Shown here: one piece after another, positions 24,844-33,172 of the stretch
Numbering within the stretch: position 1 is the first letter of the stretch
Layout: each line of letters begins with the position of its first letter
DNA from: SZUA-37 sp964472525
GTDB lineage: Bacteria > Pseudomonadota > Gammaproteobacteria > UBA6429 > Thiohalophilaceae
Reading direction: 5' to 3'
DNA: 64,000 bases
Assembly: GCA_964472525.1 (NCBI GenBank)
Contig: CAYYLL010000004.1
Coordinates: 1-64,000 of the forward strand
Notes under the pieces: generated by a model
What the model was told of the DNA's origin: nothing
The model's input: only the letters and a program-made list of their open reading frames with translations
Databases searched by the model: none
Position numbers and translations under genes: made by a program

Positions 24844-26979
24844 ATGAAATTAACCATTCAACGGAAATTACTACTGGCATCGACGGCCTTGCTTATTATT
24901 CCATGGCTTGGCTATCAGTATGTTCAGGAAATGCAACATTATTTACACAGTAATATGGAAAAAAATTTACTCGCAAAAGTGAAACTTATCGCCGCAGCAT
25001 TAAATGAGCGCCCGGAACTTTTTAAAAGTAAGTTTAAATCCACTACAAACAATCAATCACCTGTTAGCAGTACAGAACACCTTTATGTTCGGCCTATTAA
25101 ATCGCGTATCCAGCTTGACGGTATTAGTGACGATTGGGTTAGTGTCCGCAGTGAAATAAGTTCTTATGGTTCACAACATGATTTGCTTAAAAATAAGAAT
25201 ACAGATTTAAGTTTTACAATGCAGTTGGGGAGTAAAAAACATTCTTTGTATGTTTTACTTCAGGTGAAAGATAATAAAATTGTTTATCGTAAAAATAATA
25301 GTCTGCATATTGAACAGTCAGATCACCTTATTATTGCGATGCAGGATAAAAAAGGAGATTACGCAAAGTATATTCTAACTGCAAAAAAACCCGGTTGGGT
25401 AAGCGCCTATAAAATATTGGCCAATGGCCACATTACACCTGAAATACGTATTAAAGGAAGCTGGCGACCAACTCGGCAAGGTTATAATATTGAACTGCGG
25501 ATTCCAACCTATATCATTGGTGAACGACTTAGCTTTGCAATAGCCGATGTGGATAATAGTGAAACCCGAAAAATTAAAAGTATTGTTGCTACAACCAAAT
25601 TTGATTCACTCGAAGAACTTGGCACCATTGTTGTACCTTCCCCACAAATTGAAAAATTACTTTCACAAATTACCCAGCCTAACTCTCGTATTTGGGTTGT
25701 TAATAAGTCTTTTCATGTGATTGGCCTAACGGATAAATTAATCGATGATCAACCTCGATATTCAACCGAGCCTGAAAATAAGAATAAGACTGAACGCTCA
25801 ATTATTTCCGGATTAATGCATTTAATCTATCAACAAATTTTAACCCAACCCAACAAGGTATTTATTGATCGCTTATCCACCGTTTCGCAACTTAATACCC
25901 CGGAAGTACTTAATGCCCTCAAAGGTAAGGCATCTATCGCATGGCGTAACAGTCCCGATAACAAAGTGTCTATACTCACGGCAACACACCCTGTTTATTC
26001 TCTCGATCAGGTCGTTGGTGCAGTCGCCATAGAGGAAACCAGTAATAATATTTTATTATTACAGAATCAGGCTATGGAAATTCTAATTAATTTGAGTATC
26101 TTAACTTTTTTGATTGCATTAACGGTATTACTCGCCATTGCAATACGCCTTTCATCCCGTATTAGAAAATTACGCGATGAAGCTGAACAAGCCATTAGTA
26201 ACGATGGTAAAGTAAAGGGACAGATCAGCCGTACAAAAAGTCAGGATGAAATTGGAGACTTGTCCAGAAGCACAGCCAGTATGCTAGAACGCCTGAGTCA
26301 ATATAATCGTTATCTTGAAGGTATGGCAAGCAAGCTTGCACACGAATTGCGAACCCCTATTTCGGTGGTACGTTCATCCATCGAGAATATGCAGCAACAT
26401 AATGGTAATAGCCGAACCGTTTATTTAGAACGTGCCAGTGATGGTATTAACAGGCTCAATAACATATTAACCCGTATGAGCGAAGCAACACGGCTTGAAC
26501 AAACGTTGCAATCAGAAGAATCCAGTGTATTTGAGGTTGCAACCGTTATAAAAGGCTGCGTAGAAGGCTATCAGCAGGCTCGGCCAGACAAATCATATCA
26601 ATTCCAAAATAAGCTAACAAAAGAAGCCTGTATAAAGGGGAACCCAGATCTTATAGCGCAACTGTTAGATAAACTCATATCAAATGCAAATGATTACAGT
26701 CAAAAAAATACAGATATTATTATTCAACTTAAAAATAGTAGCCATAATGTTATTTTAAAAGTAATAAATAAAGGTGAAGCCCTGCAAAAAGAAATGCTTA
26801 CACATTTATTTGACTCCATGGTTTCTTTGCGTAAACAAAAAACAGATGAACCTCATTTAGGTTTAGGCCTGCATATTGTTAAGCTTATTGCAGAGTTCCA
26901 CCATGGTTCAGTTAGAGCCTATAACAAAGATAATAACCAAGTATGTTTTAAAGTCATATTGCCATTGGCAACCGAATAA
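24844..26979 (+). CDS. pdsS: Sortase-system sensor histidine kinase PdsS
   Basis: A 711-residue sensor kinase. A transmembrane helix at about 8-25 and a second at about 408-432 enclose a large periplasmic sensor of about 380 residues, whose first part (VRPIKSRIQLDGISDDW) looks like a carbohydrate-binding (CBM9-like) beta-sandwich. HAMP, HisKA with His500 (ASKLAHELRTPISVV) and a HATPase domain follow; G2 is intact (LGLGLHIVK), but the G1 box reads VINKGEAL rather than DxGxG, so ATP handling may be unusual. It lies five bases after pdsR. Confidence 0.9.
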   Translation: MKLTIQRKLLLASTALLIIPWLGYQYVQEMQHYLHSNMEKNLLAKVKLIAAALNERPELFKSKFKSTTNNQSPVSSTEHLYVRPIKSRIQLDGISDDWVSVRSEISSYGSQHDLLKNKNTDLSFTMQLGSKKHSLYVLLQVKDNKIVYRKNNSLHIEQSDHLIIAMQDKKGDYAKYILTAKKPGWVSAYKILANGHITPEIRIKGSWRPTRQGYNIELRIPTYIIGERLSFAIADVDNSETRKIKSIVATTKFDSLEELGTIVVPSPQIEKLLSQITQPNSRIWVVNKSFHVIGLTDKLIDDQPRYSTEPENKNKTERSIISGLMHLIYQQILTQPNKVFIDRLSTVSQLNTPEVLNALKGKASIAWRNSPDNKVSILTATHPVYSLDQVVGAVAIEETSNNILLLQNQAMEILINLSILTFLIALTVLLAIAIRLSSRIRKLRDEAEQAISNDGKVKGQISRTKSQDEIGDLSRSTASMLERLSQYNRYLEGMASKLAHELRTPISVVRSSIENMQQHNGNSRTVYLERASDGINRLNNILTRMSEATRLEQTLQSEESSVFEVATVIKGCVEGYQQARPDKSYQFQNKLTKEACIKGNPDLIAQLLDKLISNANDYSQKNTDIIIQLKNSSHNVILKVINKGEALQKEMLTHLFDSMVSLRKQKTDEPHLGLGLHIVKLIAEFHHGSVRAYNKDNNQVCFKVILPLATE

Positions 26980-27000
26980 CTGCATTTAAATTTTACCGTA

Positions 27001-27633
27001 CTATGTTGCCTGCCCAGATAACGTCAATGCGCTGACTTCATCTATCTTAATCAGCTCACCACAACGTAAATCGTAATAATAACCGACCAAATCTAACTTC
27101 CCATTTTCCACACAACTACGGATCCAAGGGTAACTCATCAGATTTTTTAACGAATAACTAACAGCCGTCTTCTCGCAAGCATCTATTTGTTGTTCGGTAG
27201 TTTTAAGATCTTTACGCGCCAATACATCTTCTTTTGCCGATGCTGCTATTTGCATCCAATTGCCAATAAAACCATCGGTACTGATTGCAGCATCATTTTC
27301 CATCAATGAGCGTATACCACCACAATTGGCATGTCCCAATACCATAATCTGCTTCACCTTCAAACAAGTCACGGCAAATTCCAGTGCAGCACTAGTACCG
27401 TGATACTCACCCTTAATTTCAAAGGGAGGAACAAGATTAGCAACATTGCGAACGACAAAAATATCACCCGGCTCAACATCAAATAAAATACTGGGATCAA
27501 CGCGTGAATCACAGCACGAAACCATTGCAATCTCAGGAGCTTGCTTATCAGCTAATTGTTCCAACCGAACGCGATTCTGCTTGTAGTAACCCTTACGAAA
27601 GCGGTCATAGCCCTTAATTAATTTTTTGTGCAT
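27001..27633 (-). CDS. Beta-class carbonic anhydrase
   Basis: A 210-residue cytoplasmic zinc enzyme that interconverts CO2 and bicarbonate. Zinc ligands and the Asp-Arg dyad are all present: Cys41, Asp42 and Arg44 in CCDSRVDPS, then His101 and Cys104 in VLGHANCGGIRSL. Length and layout are those of bacterial beta-carbonic anhydrases. It is a single gene between the convergent kinase gene and the divergent OmpA-type gene. Confidence 0.95.
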   Translation of the reverse strand: MHKKLIKGYDRFRKGYYKQNRVRLEQLADKQAPEIAMVSCCDSRVDPSILFDVEPGDIFVVRNVANLVPPFEIKGEYHGTSAALEFAVTCLKVKQIMVLGHANCGGIRSLMENDAAISTDGFIGNWMQIAASAKEDVLARKDLKTTEQQIDACEKTAVSYSLKNLMSYPWIRSCVENGKLDLVGYYYDLRCGELIKIDEVSALTLSGQAT

Positions 27634-27915
27634 TTTATAACTGTTCCTGATTTAATGACAAATCTATATTAACTATCGATAGTGCTATCATAACATAGGT
27701 TGTATTCCATTTTTAATTAGCTGCTTTCACCTGATAAATAAATAATTTTCAACAAAACTATAATACTTTACTGTTATATAGTAACTCGACTTAAGCTGCC
27801 TTTTTTCATCATAATTGTTCCTAAAAATATCATTTTATTGCCAGCCCTACGCCTTTTTTAGCGTGTTAAATACAAACTGTAAACATACTAATTTTACTCA
27901 CAAGAGGATATCAAA

Positions 27916-28518
27916 ATGAAATTATATTACAAACTAACTTGCGTTATATTACCCGCAATTTTAATCGCCGCCTGCTCTGCAAATGGCATTAAAGAACCAT
28001 CCATAACCAACGATACATCAGTTGCCATTATGGAACCTTCATTACAACCCGACAAAAATAAGCAAGTAGAAACATTAGCTGATAAAATAGACCCTACAGA
28101 AATGGCTACGGTAGAAAGCCAAGAAATAGAAAAATTTCCGTTAGCGCAAATAACAGAAGCCGTTGAAATTAAAAAACCTGAACAACTTGTATATCAATTT
28201 GACTTTGACAAACAGGAAATTAGTCAGGCAGCTCAGGATAGTTTGCAGGCTCATGCCGAATACTTAATTGATAACCCTAATGCAATACTGTTAGTAAATG
28301 GCCATTCTGATACACAAGGTAATTCAGATTATAATTTATTCCTAAGTAAAGAGCGTGCAAAGAAAGTCGCACAAATATTGATTGATGATGGTGTGCCTGA
28401 AGACCAGATAAAAATTGCAGGTTTGGGTGATAGCCAGCCATTAAATGATGTAAACAGTTTTAAAGAAAATAGACGGGTTGAATTACAATACAGTGACTCA
28501 CGCGTTGCCACAAAATAA
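27916..28518 (+). CDS. OmpA-family (Pal-like) lipoprotein
   Basis: A 200-residue lipoprotein with lipobox IAAC (Cys20), a polar linker of about 70 residues rich in E, K and T, and a C-terminal OmpA domain (about 95-195) with the peptidoglycan-binding signature NGHSDTQGNSDYN and NRRVEL. It anchors the outer membrane to peptidoglycan. Dedicated sortase systems are often accompanied by an OmpA-like protein, PdsO; this gene sits close to the system, but its lipobox and short length make it look more like Pal. A clear terminator follows. Confidence 0.88.
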   Translation: MKLYYKLTCVILPAILIAACSANGIKEPSITNDTSVAIMEPSLQPDKNKQVETLADKIDPTEMATVESQEIEKFPLAQITEAVEIKKPEQLVYQFDFDKQEISQAAQDSLQAHAEYLIDNPNAILLVNGHSDTQGNSDYNLFLSKERAKKVAQILIDDGVPEDQIKIAGLGDSQPLNDVNSFKENRRVELQYSDSRVATK

Positions 28519-28546
28519 TATGGCGTAACCTGAAAAATCTCTCCTC

Positions 28547-28570
28547 CAGATTTAAGGACACTTAAATCTG
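28547..28570. repeat. Inverted repeat after the OmpA-family gene
   Basis: A perfect ten-base stem (CAGATTTAAG / CTTAAATCTG) around a four-base loop, 28 bases past the stop. It has no T-run and lies just before the true terminator; possibly an mRNA-stabilising hairpin. Confidence 0.5.
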
Positions 28571-28575
28571 ACCTT

Positions 28576-28621
28576 GAATCAGGTATGCAATTTCTCCAAG
28601 TGTGTACCTGATTCCTTTTTA
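28576..28621 (+). terminator. Rho-independent terminator of the OmpA-family gene
   Basis: Arms GAATCAGGTA (28576-28585) and TACCTGATTC (28605-28614) pair perfectly over ten bases, with a 19-base loop, and CTTTTTATTT follows directly. A strong candidate for the gene ending at 28518. Confidence 0.85.
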
Positions 28622-28757
28622 TTTATCCTTGCTTTAACATGTAATACTAGCCCATCAAATAAGTTTAACTGTCAGAATACCCATTTTATTAAGTATTAAG
28701 TCGCAGCCATGCTAAAAATTTGATACGGTTAGCCTAGGTTAACTATAAGGATATGAT

Positions 28758-29201
28758 ATGAAATTCAAATATTTTCTTTTTGCTCTGTTTCTAGCCATTC
28801 CATTCTCAACTAGCGCCGGACCTTTTACGGACAAACTCTCTATTTGTCTGGTCCAATCTACTAGTGATGCAGATAAGCAGTTATTAATCCAGTGGGTATT
28901 TGCCGCTATGTCAGCACATCCAGGTGTACATGCGCTAAGTAATGTCTCAGTTAAGAAAGGCCAAATGCTGAATAAAGATACCGCAAACCTTTTTATGACG
29001 TTACTAACAGTAAGATGCAAGTCAGAAATGAAGCAAGCATTAAAGTTCGAAGGAAAAAGTGCCTTCGAAGCCAGTTTTAAAGTATTAGGTGAAGTTGCAA
29101 TGAATGGATTAATGAAGCACCCGAATGTTAGAAAATATATGTCTGGTCTTGATAAAAATCTAGATCCAAAAAAACTTCGAGAATTAGTCATTGAAAAATA
29201 A
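28758..29201 (+). CDS. Secreted protein of unknown function, 147 aa
   Basis: A signal peptide (cleaved after about residue 20, STSA/GPF) precedes a helical mature protein of some 127 residues with two cysteines (about 30 and 94) that could form a disulfide in the periplasm. I do not recognise a family. A good AAGGA ribosome site stands upstream. It is followed by a SpoIIAA-like gene 62 bases later on the same strand, so the pair may share a transcript. Base use is like the neighbours. No function is claimed. Confidence 0.75.
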   Translation: MKFKYFLFALFLAIPFSTSAGPFTDKLSICLVQSTSDADKQLLIQWVFAAMSAHPGVHALSNVSVKKGQMLNKDTANLFMTLLTVRCKSEMKQALKFEGKSAFEASFKVLGEVAMNGLMKHPNVRKYMSGLDKNLDPKKLRELVIEK

Positions 29202-29263
29202 CATCTGAGTCATCATATAATAAACACAGACAACACAAATGTAATACATAAGGAGATAATATT

Positions 29264-29644
29264 ATGAATGATACAAGACATGGGCTTTCAATTGGTATTG
29301 AACGAGTTGATGATAATTTTTTTATGTCATTAAAAGCTACGGGGAAGCTGACACATGATGATTACAAAACCATAACCCCCATGATTGATTCAGCTCTAGA
29401 AGGGATAAAAGAACCCAAGGTAAAAGTACTCATTGATGGAACTGAACTGGAAGGCTGGGAATTAAGGGCGGCATGGGATGACTTTAAACTGGGACTAAAA
29501 CACGGCAACGAGTTTGATAAAATAGCGATTTACGGGAATAAAAATTGGCAAGAAATTGCGGCTAAAGTTGGTTCATGGTTTATTTCTGGTGAAGTTAAAT
29601 ATTTTGAAAATTATACTGATGCATTGGCTTGGCTAAACGCATAA
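29264..29644 (+). CDS. SpoIIAA-like (STAS-fold) protein
   Basis: A 126-residue STAS-like fold protein of the SpoIIAA-like group (DUF3478 type): GLSIGIERVDDNFFMSLKATGKL, a middle strand KVLIDGTELEGWELRAAW, and an IAIYGNKNWQE element. It lacks the phospho-serine DSSG turn of true anti-sigma antagonists, so it is not a partner-switch protein. Members of this group may bind lipids or CoA-like ligands. It has an AAGGAG ribosome site. Role unknown. Confidence 0.85.
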   Translation: MNDTRHGLSIGIERVDDNFFMSLKATGKLTHDDYKTITPMIDSALEGIKEPKVKVLIDGTELEGWELRAAWDDFKLGLKHGNEFDKIAIYGNKNWQEIAAKVGSWFISGEVKYFENYTDALAWLNA

Positions 29645-29666
29645 CAACGGATAACAAATAGTCGCC

Positions 29667-29715
29667 ATTTTAAATACAGTATTATTTAAATGTAGTACTA
29701 TTTAAATATGGCACT
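29667..29715. repeat. Three imperfect tandem repeats of 16-17 bases
   Basis: Copies at 29667-29683, 29684-29699 and 29700-29715, each starting with ATTTAAAT or ATTTTAAAT (palindromic core) followed by a variable half ending in TATT, TACT or CACT. They fill the 82-base gap before the DUF1353 gene, where a promoter or regulator site would be expected. Confidence 0.6.
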
Positions 29716-29755
29716 ATGCTGAGCCATGATTATGGCAAGCACAAAAGGATTAAGA

Positions 29756-30187
29756 ATGGAATGTATATCTTATAAAAAAGGGTACAAGTACCAACTGGTT
29801 GAAGAATACTTTGCAGATATTCCAATTAAACCGTGTGCCGATATTTACTCTGGCTCTGACTATATTATCTTAACTTGCGAAGGAAAAATCACCATAAAAA
29901 AAGGCTATGCGTGGGATGGCCCGTCTGGCCCAACTATTGATACACGTAATTTTATGCGAGGATCTTTAGTTCACGACGCACTTTATCAATTAATGCGAGA
30001 AGATAAACTGGACCATAATATTTATAGAGAAGCCGCAGATCGGCTATTACAAAAAATATGCAAAGAAGATGGAATGAGTTCAGTTCGTGCATGGTGGGTT
30101 TACAAGGGACTTAGAATTGGTGGCGATCCAGCCGCAGAACCGGCGAATAAAAAACCGGTTATTAAAGCTCCCAGAACGTGCCAATAA
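29756..30187 (+). CDS. DUF1353-family protein
   Basis: A 143-residue protein of the DUF1353 family, often carried by phages and tailocins and sometimes by bacteria. The hallmark GYAWDGPSGPTIDT and SLVHDALYQLMRE with conserved His and Asp suggest an enzymatic site. The start is the ATG at 29756, with an AAGGA ribosome site; an upstream ATG at 29726 adds ten residues. It overlaps or abuts the lipoprotein gene next door. No phage neighbours are visible, so it looks like a chromosomal member. Confidence 0.85.
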   Translation: MECISYKKGYKYQLVEEYFADIPIKPCADIYSGSDYIILTCEGKITIKKGYAWDGPSGPTIDTRNFMRGSLVHDALYQLMREDKLDHNIYREAADRLLQKICKEDGMSSVRAWWVYKGLRIGGDPAAEPANKKPVIKAPRTCQ

Positions 30188-30189
30188 CC

Positions 30190-30690
30190 ATGTCCCATAT
30201 ATTCAGATTACTAAACCACACAATATCGATAACGCCGTCGCTATGCAGACAACAACGAATTATTACAAGTCTCCTGCTGCTGTTTTTGGTAGGCGCATGT
30301 ACCCCTCTAATCGGTCCATACAGCCCAACCGCGTATAAAAATGCAACGTCATTAAAACCACAAACACTGGCTTTAATGGATAAAGCCAGAGGAACATACC
30401 GATCTCATCAAGGCGCTATTGAAGCACTCATGGTTGAATTAAAAAAAGCACATGAATATGTAAAAGGCGTTCCTAGCAATAGTATTTCTGCCCAACAATG
30501 GAATATTTTAATTAAGGAAGACGGGGATCTTTTAGGTAAATTTATTAAGCGCTGGAAAGAACGTTCAACGCTAAGCCATATATTTATTGATGAATTTAAA
30601 AGCCCAATCTCGGATGCTTTTGATGAAATTATATGTCTCGAAGCAAATAAAAAAGAAGCCTCTCAATGTGCTTCCACTAAAAGGAATTAA
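30190..30690 (+). CDS. Lipoprotein of unknown function in the DUF1353 cluster
   Basis: A 166-residue lipoprotein from the ATG at 30190: an unusually long N-region (about 25 residues), then a hydrophobic core and lipobox LVGAC, and a mature domain that is largely helical with many charged residues. A GTG at 30178 would overlap the DUF1353 gene by ten bases. I do not recognise a family. It is coupled to the next gene, which starts two bases after its stop. The trio DUF1353, lipoprotein and 108-residue protein may act together; function unknown. Confidence 0.65.
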   Translation: MSHIFRLLNHTISITPSLCRQQRIITSLLLLFLVGACTPLIGPYSPTAYKNATSLKPQTLALMDKARGTYRSHQGAIEALMVELKKAHEYVKGVPSNSISAQQWNILIKEDGDLLGKFIKRWKERSTLSHIFIDEFKSPISDAFDEIICLEANKKEASQCASTKRN

Positions 30691-30692
30691 GG

Positions 30693-31019
30693 ATGGCTTC
30701 ATTCGATGATTTTATAGATGCAATCAAGGCGGGTTCAAAGGATCTCGCCAAAGAATTGTTTAACGGGTTTAAAAACGAAGCAACAGAAGATGCCAGTCTG
30801 TTTCTGGAAAAAACCAAACAGGATATGCAGCGATGGACAAAACTATTGTCACAAGGTGAACTGACCGAGCAGGATTTTGCTGATTTGGTTCTAGCAAAAG
30901 AAGCTCTGCTTGAAATCCATAACCTTAGAAAAGAAGGGGTAAGTCTCGCAGTGCAGGAAAAATTTAGAACTGGGTTTATTAAATTGGTTATTAATTCTGC
31001 GGTTAATGTCTTTCTATGA
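30693..31019 (+). CDS. Small helical protein in the DUF1353 cluster, 108 aa
   Basis: A 108-residue, mostly helical cytoplasmic protein: two amphipathic helices in the first 60 residues (DDFIDAIKAGSKDLAKELF, ASLFLEKTKQDMQRWTKLL), a GELTEQDFADLVLAKEALLE turn and helix, and a hydrophobic C-terminal segment (LVINSAVNVFL). An AAAGGA ribosome site stands seven bases before the start. It has no recognised family. It is the last gene of the cluster; the next gene is greB, 67 bases away. Confidence 0.7.
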   Translation: MASFDDFIDAIKAGSKDLAKELFNGFKNEATEDASLFLEKTKQDMQRWTKLLSQGELTEQDFADLVLAKEALLEIHNLRKEGVSLAVQEKFRTGFIKLVINSAVNVFL

Positions 31020-31086
31020 GGTACACACCCCGGATATTGATTGGCCGATGCACTAAGCATATAATTTACTTATGAAAGGCCGAAAT

Positions 31087-31581
31087 ATGGGGCGCTATCG
31101 CCCACCCGCTGAAAAGAAATCACCCTATATCACTGCACAAGGTTACCAACACCTACAGTCTGAGCTACAGCAACTCTGGGTTCGCCGAAAAGATGTCACC
31201 ATGCATTTATCGGCTGCCGCTGCCGAAGGTGATCGTTCAGAAAATGCTGAGTATATTTATCGTAAAAAAGAATTACGTGAAATTGATTATCGCATCCGTT
31301 ATTTACAAAAACGGATGCCCACTTTGACTGTTGTGGATAAAGCCCCACCAAACCCCAAACAGGTATTTTTTGGTGCATGGGTGGTTCTTGAAGATGATGA
31401 CGGTAATGAAATAACTTATCGTATTGTTGGCCCCGATGAGCTAAATCCACAACAAGGTTATATTAGTGTGGACTCCCCCATGGCAAAGGCATTACTCAAA
31501 AAATGTACCAACGATGAAGTTAATGTTTTAACTCCAGAAGGTGAGATTAACTACCTGATATTACAAGTAAAATACTCATAA
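31087..31581 (+). CDS. greB: Transcript-cleavage factor GreB
   Basis: A 164-residue Gre factor that stimulates RNA polymerase to cleave backtracked RNA. An N-terminal coiled coil (YQHLQSELQQLWV, then a turn with EGDRSENAEYIYRKKELREID holding the acidic tip Asp and Glu) is followed by the C-terminal globular domain (FGAWVVLEDDDGNEITYRIVG). GreB rather than GreA is suggested by the early RPPAEKKSPYIT and by the basic YRKKELREIDYRIRYLQKR patch. The ATG at 31087 is used; it has GAAAGG upstream, while an ATG at 31072 has none. Confidence 0.9.
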   Translation: MGRYRPPAEKKSPYITAQGYQHLQSELQQLWVRRKDVTMHLSAAAAEGDRSENAEYIYRKKELREIDYRIRYLQKRMPTLTVVDKAPPNPKQVFFGAWVVLEDDDGNEITYRIVGPDELNPQQGYISVDSPMAKALLKKCTNDEVNVLTPEGEINYLILQVKYS

Positions 31582-31695
31582 CCTCTTTATTTTCAATACC
31601 TTAATTCCCCTAAAGTAAAATTAAATCATGGCCGATACTAATCTTAGTTGATGGCTTATATGGGGTGAGCCGCCTGAACAACAAGGGGTCAAATA

Positions 31696-31824
31696 ATGAA
31701 AACACAAAATACCTTTAGCCTTGAATCGAAACCACGCACCTTAAAACAATGGCTACACAAGCACGATACATTTGTTTTAATTGTCATGGCTATCGCAACC
31801 CTTTCTATTTTATATTTTGTCTGA
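31696..31824 (+). CDS. Small single-pass membrane protein, 42 aa
   Basis: A 42-codon reading frame between greB and sucC, too short for most gene callers. An AAGGGG ribosome site stands about eight bases before the ATG. The first 23 residues are polar and basic (MKTQNTFSLESKPRTLKQWL...), the last 19 form one hydrophobic helix ending at the stop (FVLIVMAIATLSILYFV), the layout of a tail-anchored small membrane protein. A short CCCC-TTTT-GGGG hairpin follows at 31872-31883. Coding status rests on the ribosome site and amphipathic layout only. Confidence 0.55.
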   Translation: MKTQNTFSLESKPRTLKQWLHKHDTFVLIVMAIATLSILYFV

Positions 31825-31909
31825 TTCACTCATCCTAAAGGCGGTAATCTAAAAAAAAACAATGTAACATTCCCCTTTTGGGGTTCTGCTTGGCTTTACC
31901 TAGCCCCCG

Positions 31910-31938
31910 TTGCTCCTTCATTTCAATTACCGTATACC
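31910..31938 (+). promoter_or_regulatory. Candidate sucCD promoter
   Basis: TTGCTC at 31910-31915 and TATACC at 31933-31938 are separated by exactly 17 bases and lie 65 bases before the sucC start. Reasonable sigma-70 layout, unproven. Confidence 0.35.
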
Positions 31939-32002
31939 TTAATATATAAGTTAGAATAGTGGGCAACTCACGTTTCACTTTTTTAATACATTTGGACAGG
32001 TT

Positions 32003-33172
32003 ATGAATTTACACGAATATCAAGCTAAGCAGTTGTTCGCCGAATACGGCATGCCCGTTCCCAAAAACTGCATTATCACCAGTGTTAGTGAAGCTGAAGT
32101 GGCTTTACATGATATGGAAACATCCCGCTGGGTCGTTAAGGCACAAGTCCATGCGGGTGGACGCGGCAAAGCCGGTGGCGTAAAAGTAACCGACGATAAA
32201 AAAACTGTTATGGATTTTGTTTACAACCTGTTGGGAACCAACCTTGTCACTTACCAAACAGATGCAAAAGGCCAACCCGTTAATAAAATTTTAATTGAGG
32301 AAGCCTGCGATATTGATAGAGAGCTTTATCTTGGTGCGGTGATTGATCGTGCCTTACATAAAGTGGTGATTATGGCATCCACCGAAGGCGGTATGGAAAT
32401 TGAAAAAGTAGCAGAAGCCACCCCCGAAAAAATATTAAAAACAGCCATTCATCCAATGACCGGTTTACAAGCTTTTCAGGCTCGTGATCTCGCTTTTGGT
32501 TTGGGTTTAAACAGTGAACAGATTAAACAGTTTACTAAGTTGCTCAATGGTTTAGCCAAACTGTTCCATGAGAAAGATTTATCACTGGTTGAAATTAACC
32601 CTCTGGTGATCACTAAATCGGGTGACCTACTTTGCCTTGATGGTAAGATAAACATTGATGATAACGCTTTATACCGCCAGCCAAAATTAAAAGCCTTGCA
32701 TGATGTCAGTCAAGAAGATGCGCGCGAACATCGGGCTAAAGAATGGGACTTAAATTATATTTCACTCGATGGACAAATTGGCTGCATGGTAAACGGTGCC
32801 GGTTTAGCCATGGCTACAATGGATTTAATTAAACTCAATGGTGCAGAACCGGCAAATTTTCTGGATGTGGGCGGCACTGCAACCAAAGAACGGGTTGCTG
32901 AAGCTTTTAAAATTATTTTATCGGATGAAAAAGTGAAAGGTATTTTAGTTAATATTTTTGGTGGTATCGTACGCTGCGACATGATTGCCGAAGGTATTAT
33001 TGGAGCCCTCCATGAAGTTGATATTAATGTACCCGTTGTTGTGCGCCTCGAAGGTAATAAAGCCGAACAAGGTCTGGCTTTATTAAAAAATAGTGGTGTA
33101 AAAGCCGAAGCCGTACAAGGTTTACAGCAAGCCACTCAGAAAATAGTTGCCCTCGTTGGAGGTGCCTCATGA
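32003..33172 (+). CDS. sucC: Succinyl-CoA synthetase beta subunit
   Basis: The ADP/GDP-forming beta subunit of succinyl-CoA synthetase, a TCA-cycle enzyme, 389 residues as usual. The ATP-grasp domain begins MNLHEYQAKQLFAEYGMPVP and holds WVVKAQVHAGGRGKAGGVKV and LSLVEINPLVIT; the C-terminal ligase domain has LDVGGTATKERV and GILVNIFGGIVRCD. It overlaps the alpha-subunit gene by four bases (ATGA), so the two subunits are translationally coupled. Confidence 0.98.
   Translation: MNLHEYQAKQLFAEYGMPVPKNCIITSVSEAEVALHDMETSRWVVKAQVHAGGRGKAGGVKVTDDKKTVMDFVYNLLGTNLVTYQTDAKGQPVNKILIEEACDIDRELYLGAVIDRALHKVVIMASTEGGMEIEKVAEATPEKILKTAIHPMTGLQAFQARDLAFGLGLNSEQIKQFTKLLNGLAKLFHEKDLSLVEINPLVITKSGDLLCLDGKINIDDNALYRQPKLKALHDVSQEDAREHRAKEWDLNYISLDGQIGCMVNGAGLAMATMDLIKLNGAEPANFLDVGGTATKERVAEAFKIILSDEKVKGILVNIFGGIVRCDMIAEGIIGALHEVDINVPVVVRLEGNKAEQGLALLKNSGVKAEAVQGLQQATQKIVALVGGAS

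Noticed and set aside
28739..29191. Long open frame on the minus strand opposite the 147-residue secreted protein
   Set aside because: The plus-strand frame has a signal peptide and a good ribosome site; the minus-strand frame has neither.
31872..31883. CCCC-TTTT-GGGG hairpin as terminator of the small membrane protein gene
   Set aside because: Four-pair stem without a T-run; too weak to list separately.
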